NCBI GenBank assembly: GCA_930367215.1
Contig: OV884056.1
Location: forward strand, 196,457,310-196,521,309
Reading direction: 5' to 3'
Length of the DNA stretch: 64,000 nucleotides
From: Pollenia angustigena
Lineage: Eukaryota > Arthropoda > Insecta > Diptera > Polleniidae
Shown: piece by piece, positions 62,235-64,000 of the stretch
Layout: every line of letters begins with the position of its first letter
Position numbering within the stretch: position 1 is the stretch's first letter
The notes under the pieces: model-generated
Database searches by the model: none
Told to the model about the DNA's origin: nothing
What the model saw: the letters and a program-made list of their open reading frames with translations, nothing else
Position numbers and translations under genes: made by a program

Positions 62235-62499
62235 AACAATTCGTCGGCTTAGAGTGTAAGCCTGCTAACCCCCTTTCAACAAATTTTACAGGAGAGACAA
62301 AAAAGCTTTTTATTTTTCCTATATGCTGTTTGATAGGCAAACCAAAAATATTGTTGATTTGACACACTTCAGGACTCAAATTGAAGAAAAACTACATGCT
62401 GGTCGACGAGGCATATCTTTCTCTACCATACTGCATTAAAATCTCAATTTACTTAAAAAGTGGATTTAGCAGGTTTACACTCTAAGCCGACGAATTGTT
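62235..62499. mobile_element. MITE with AACAATTCGTCGGCTTAGAG ends
   Basis: AACAATTCGTCGGCTTAGAG with TGTAAGCCTGCTAA at the left is repeated in inverse at the right end (62466-62499). It is inserted directly against the truncated pogo-like fragment that follows. Non-coding, 265 bp. Confidence 0.75.
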
Positions 62500-62501
62500 T
62501 T

Positions 62502-62651
62502 TTTACGTTTTTTTTTTATCGCTTTAGTAAATTAATTAAAGAACCCCGTTAATTTGTATTAATTTTATTTTAACACCGCTAAATCAAAAACACCTATATT
62601 TCGTAAGAAATGGCCGGTCCCTTGCGATTACGAATTATCGGGAATCTACTG
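62502..62651 (-). mobile_element. Truncated pogo-like MITE
   Basis: On the minus strand it begins CAGTAGATTCCCGATAATTC after TA and follows the 40172-40704 element (GGGACCGGCCATTTCTTACG, TTTGATTTAGCGG) for about 150 bp, then stops at the neighbouring MITE. Confidence 0.75.
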
Positions 62652-63338
62652 TATTAATTGCAGTTATTGTTGACTGTGATCTTTAAATTTCTTTATCAAT
62701 TATATAACCGATATATTTTTTATTGCAATCACAATAGCTATTTTCTTTACGGTTTCACGCGTACTAAACGGTTTCCGATGGTGAATTATGGACCGATTTT
62801 CATAAAATATGACAGTCATATAAAACTGTTGCAGCCCAAAAGGCATTACTATAGCAGTATTCTTTACTTTTCAATTATTTAAAAAATTAAATAACCAGCT
62901 CCACTCCTAATCTTGCTCTGCGTGTGGTACAGGCCCACACAATGTGCACCACCTTTTTAAATATATGACAAATCCAACTCAATTGAAACCTGAATACCTT
63001 TGTTCCAGCCAAAACAAGCCACTCGGCTACTGGGGCTAAGTTGTCGAGGCTAAAGGAAACAATATCGCTAAACGCTCTTAAGTTTTACAGCTGAAGCTTG
63101 TGCGATTTTTCATGCCATCCTTTATTGTTAAAGTTAACAATACTTAAAGCAATACCCAACACTTGCAATAATAAATTCGTTTTAATTCAATTTAATTGTA
63201 ACTTTTTAAAACATTTTTGAAGTAAATAATAGCACCAATTAAACAAAACTCGTGTGTATTTCAGGCAAAACAAAAAGTTTTTTAAACTTTTTTTTTAACG
63301 TTTATATAAATTTTATCCAAATTACTTGTGTAAATATT
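62652..63338. other. Intergenic, 3' flank of Prx3
   Basis: AT-rich. No gene and no defined repeat seen. It includes the 3' UTR of the leftward Prx3 gene; no unambiguous AATAAA could be assigned. Confidence 0.4.
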
Positions 63339-64000
63339 TTAACCATGTTTATTGAAGTATTCCTTTGATTCTTGTACATCAGGCTTAATAGTATCAGGAT
63401 TCGATTCAGGATTCCAATTTGCGGGGCAAACTTCACCATGTTTCTCGACGAACTGGAATGCCTTAATTAGACGTAAAACTTCATCGACGGAGCGTCCTAC
63501 AGGCAAGTCGTTAACAGAGTATTGACGCAAAACACCATTGGGATCAATAATGAAAGTTCCACGCAATGAAATGCCTTCGTTTTCCAGAAGAACACCATAG
63601 TCAGAACTTATTTTTTTTGTAATATCGGAAAGAAGAGGATACTTCAGACCACCCAAACCACCATTCTTACGATCAACATTCGACCAAACTAAATGGGAAA
63701 AGTGTGAATCTACTGAAACACCAACGACTTCAGCATTAATATCTTTGAATTCTTGTATGCGATCACTGAATGCAATGATTTCTGTTGGACACACAAAAGT
63801 GCTTTAAATGAAAAGTTTTAAAAGTCAATTTAATATAAAATGTCACTTCCGCCTGATTTAGTTAGCAAATACTTACAAATCCAAGGGATAGAAGAACAAC
63901 ACCAAATATTTGCCAGCAAAATCGGACAACTTCAGTTCTTGAAAATCGTTGCCAGCGACAGCAATACCTTGAAAATCAGGTGCTGGTTGTTGTACTTTAA
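63339..64000 (-). CDS. Prx3: Peroxiredoxin 3, mitochondrial, last two exons (5' partial)
   Basis: This is a typical 2-Cys peroxiredoxin that reduces H2O2 in the mitochondrial matrix using thioredoxin. The 3' exon is 63801-63339, the upstream exon is 64000(+)-63877, and the 75-bp intron joins in phase 2 to give [13 protein letters not shown]. Visible are [13 protein letters not shown], the peroxidatic Cys in FVCPTE, the GGLGGLKYP helix, [10 protein letters not shown], the resolving Cys in GEVCPANW, and the C-terminal YF-type helix ([10 protein letters not shown]). These C-terminal GGLG and YF motifs mark the overoxidation-sensitive group. [16 protein letters not shown] and the [20 protein letters not shown] tail fit Prx3 better than the cytosolic fly enzymes. 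The targeting peptide and start lie past the right edge. Confidence 0.95.

Noticed and set aside
1..64000. tRNA, rRNA genes and CRISPR arrays
   Set aside because: No cloverleaf with A/B boxes, no rRNA signature and no regular spacer array was seen. The ~117-bp repeats are a diverged minisatellite.

Overview
The window reads as nuclear DNA of a higher dipteran (a cyclorrhaphan fly). It is very AT-rich. It holds five protein-coding genes with short, canonically spliced introns, set in a large mass of transposon-derived sequence. Protein similarity (recognised by eye) is closest to Drosophila: a UBE2J2/Ubc6-type E2 enzyme, pyrroline-5-carboxylate reductase, NOP14, splicing factor 1 and mitochondrial peroxiredoxin 3. 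From memory, the fly orthologues of most of these are close neighbours on chromosome arm 3R (CG5823, CG5824, CG5826, CG5836 and P5cr). If so, this is a conserved gene cluster blown up by transposons, as expected in a large-genome fly such as a calliphorid, muscid or tephritid. Species cannot be fixed from the sequence.

Layout, left to right. 78-387 (-): first coding exon of the UBE2J2-like gene, which runs off the left edge. 403-12936: intergenic, holding nested foldback elements, a 4.1-kb hAT element with a 3.6-kb Helitron-like element inside it, a small Helitron, and an inverted pair of Penelope-like fragments. 12937-16614 (+): P5CR in four exons, with a Helitron and a long-TIR MITE in its 2.7-kb third intron. 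16737-45295 (-): NOP14 in four exons. Its second intron is about 25.85 kb and contains Penelope-like repeats with hammerhead ribozymes, Helitrons (one with half of a Pif1-like helicase), at least six hAT elements or relics, two pogo-like elements, a mariner relic and several MITEs. 45410-46608: a hAT element about 115 bp upstream of the NOP14 start codon. 46799-52900: nested inverted-repeat elements and MITEs. 52939-57792 (+): SF1 in six exons. 57793-63338: intergenic, mostly repeat relics. 63339-64000 (-): two exons of Prx3, running off the right edge.

The genes are housekeeping genes with separate roles: ER-associated ubiquitination, proline synthesis, 40S ribosome assembly, branch-point recognition and mitochondrial peroxide removal. 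They do not form a pathway. P5CR and NOP14 converge with their poly(A) signals four bases apart.

The most interesting structures are in the repeats. Two 397-bp direct repeats 487 bp apart each carry a complete predicted type-I hammerhead ribozyme, a retrozyme-like layout. Other Penelope-like copies carry weaker hammerheads, and one inverted copy begins exactly at the predicted cleavage site. Six elements have perfect 8-bp target-site duplications that fix their boundaries, including two hAT elements sitting side by side in overlapping target sites. All boundaries, splice sites and foldings were worked out by eye. No database search or alignment was run.
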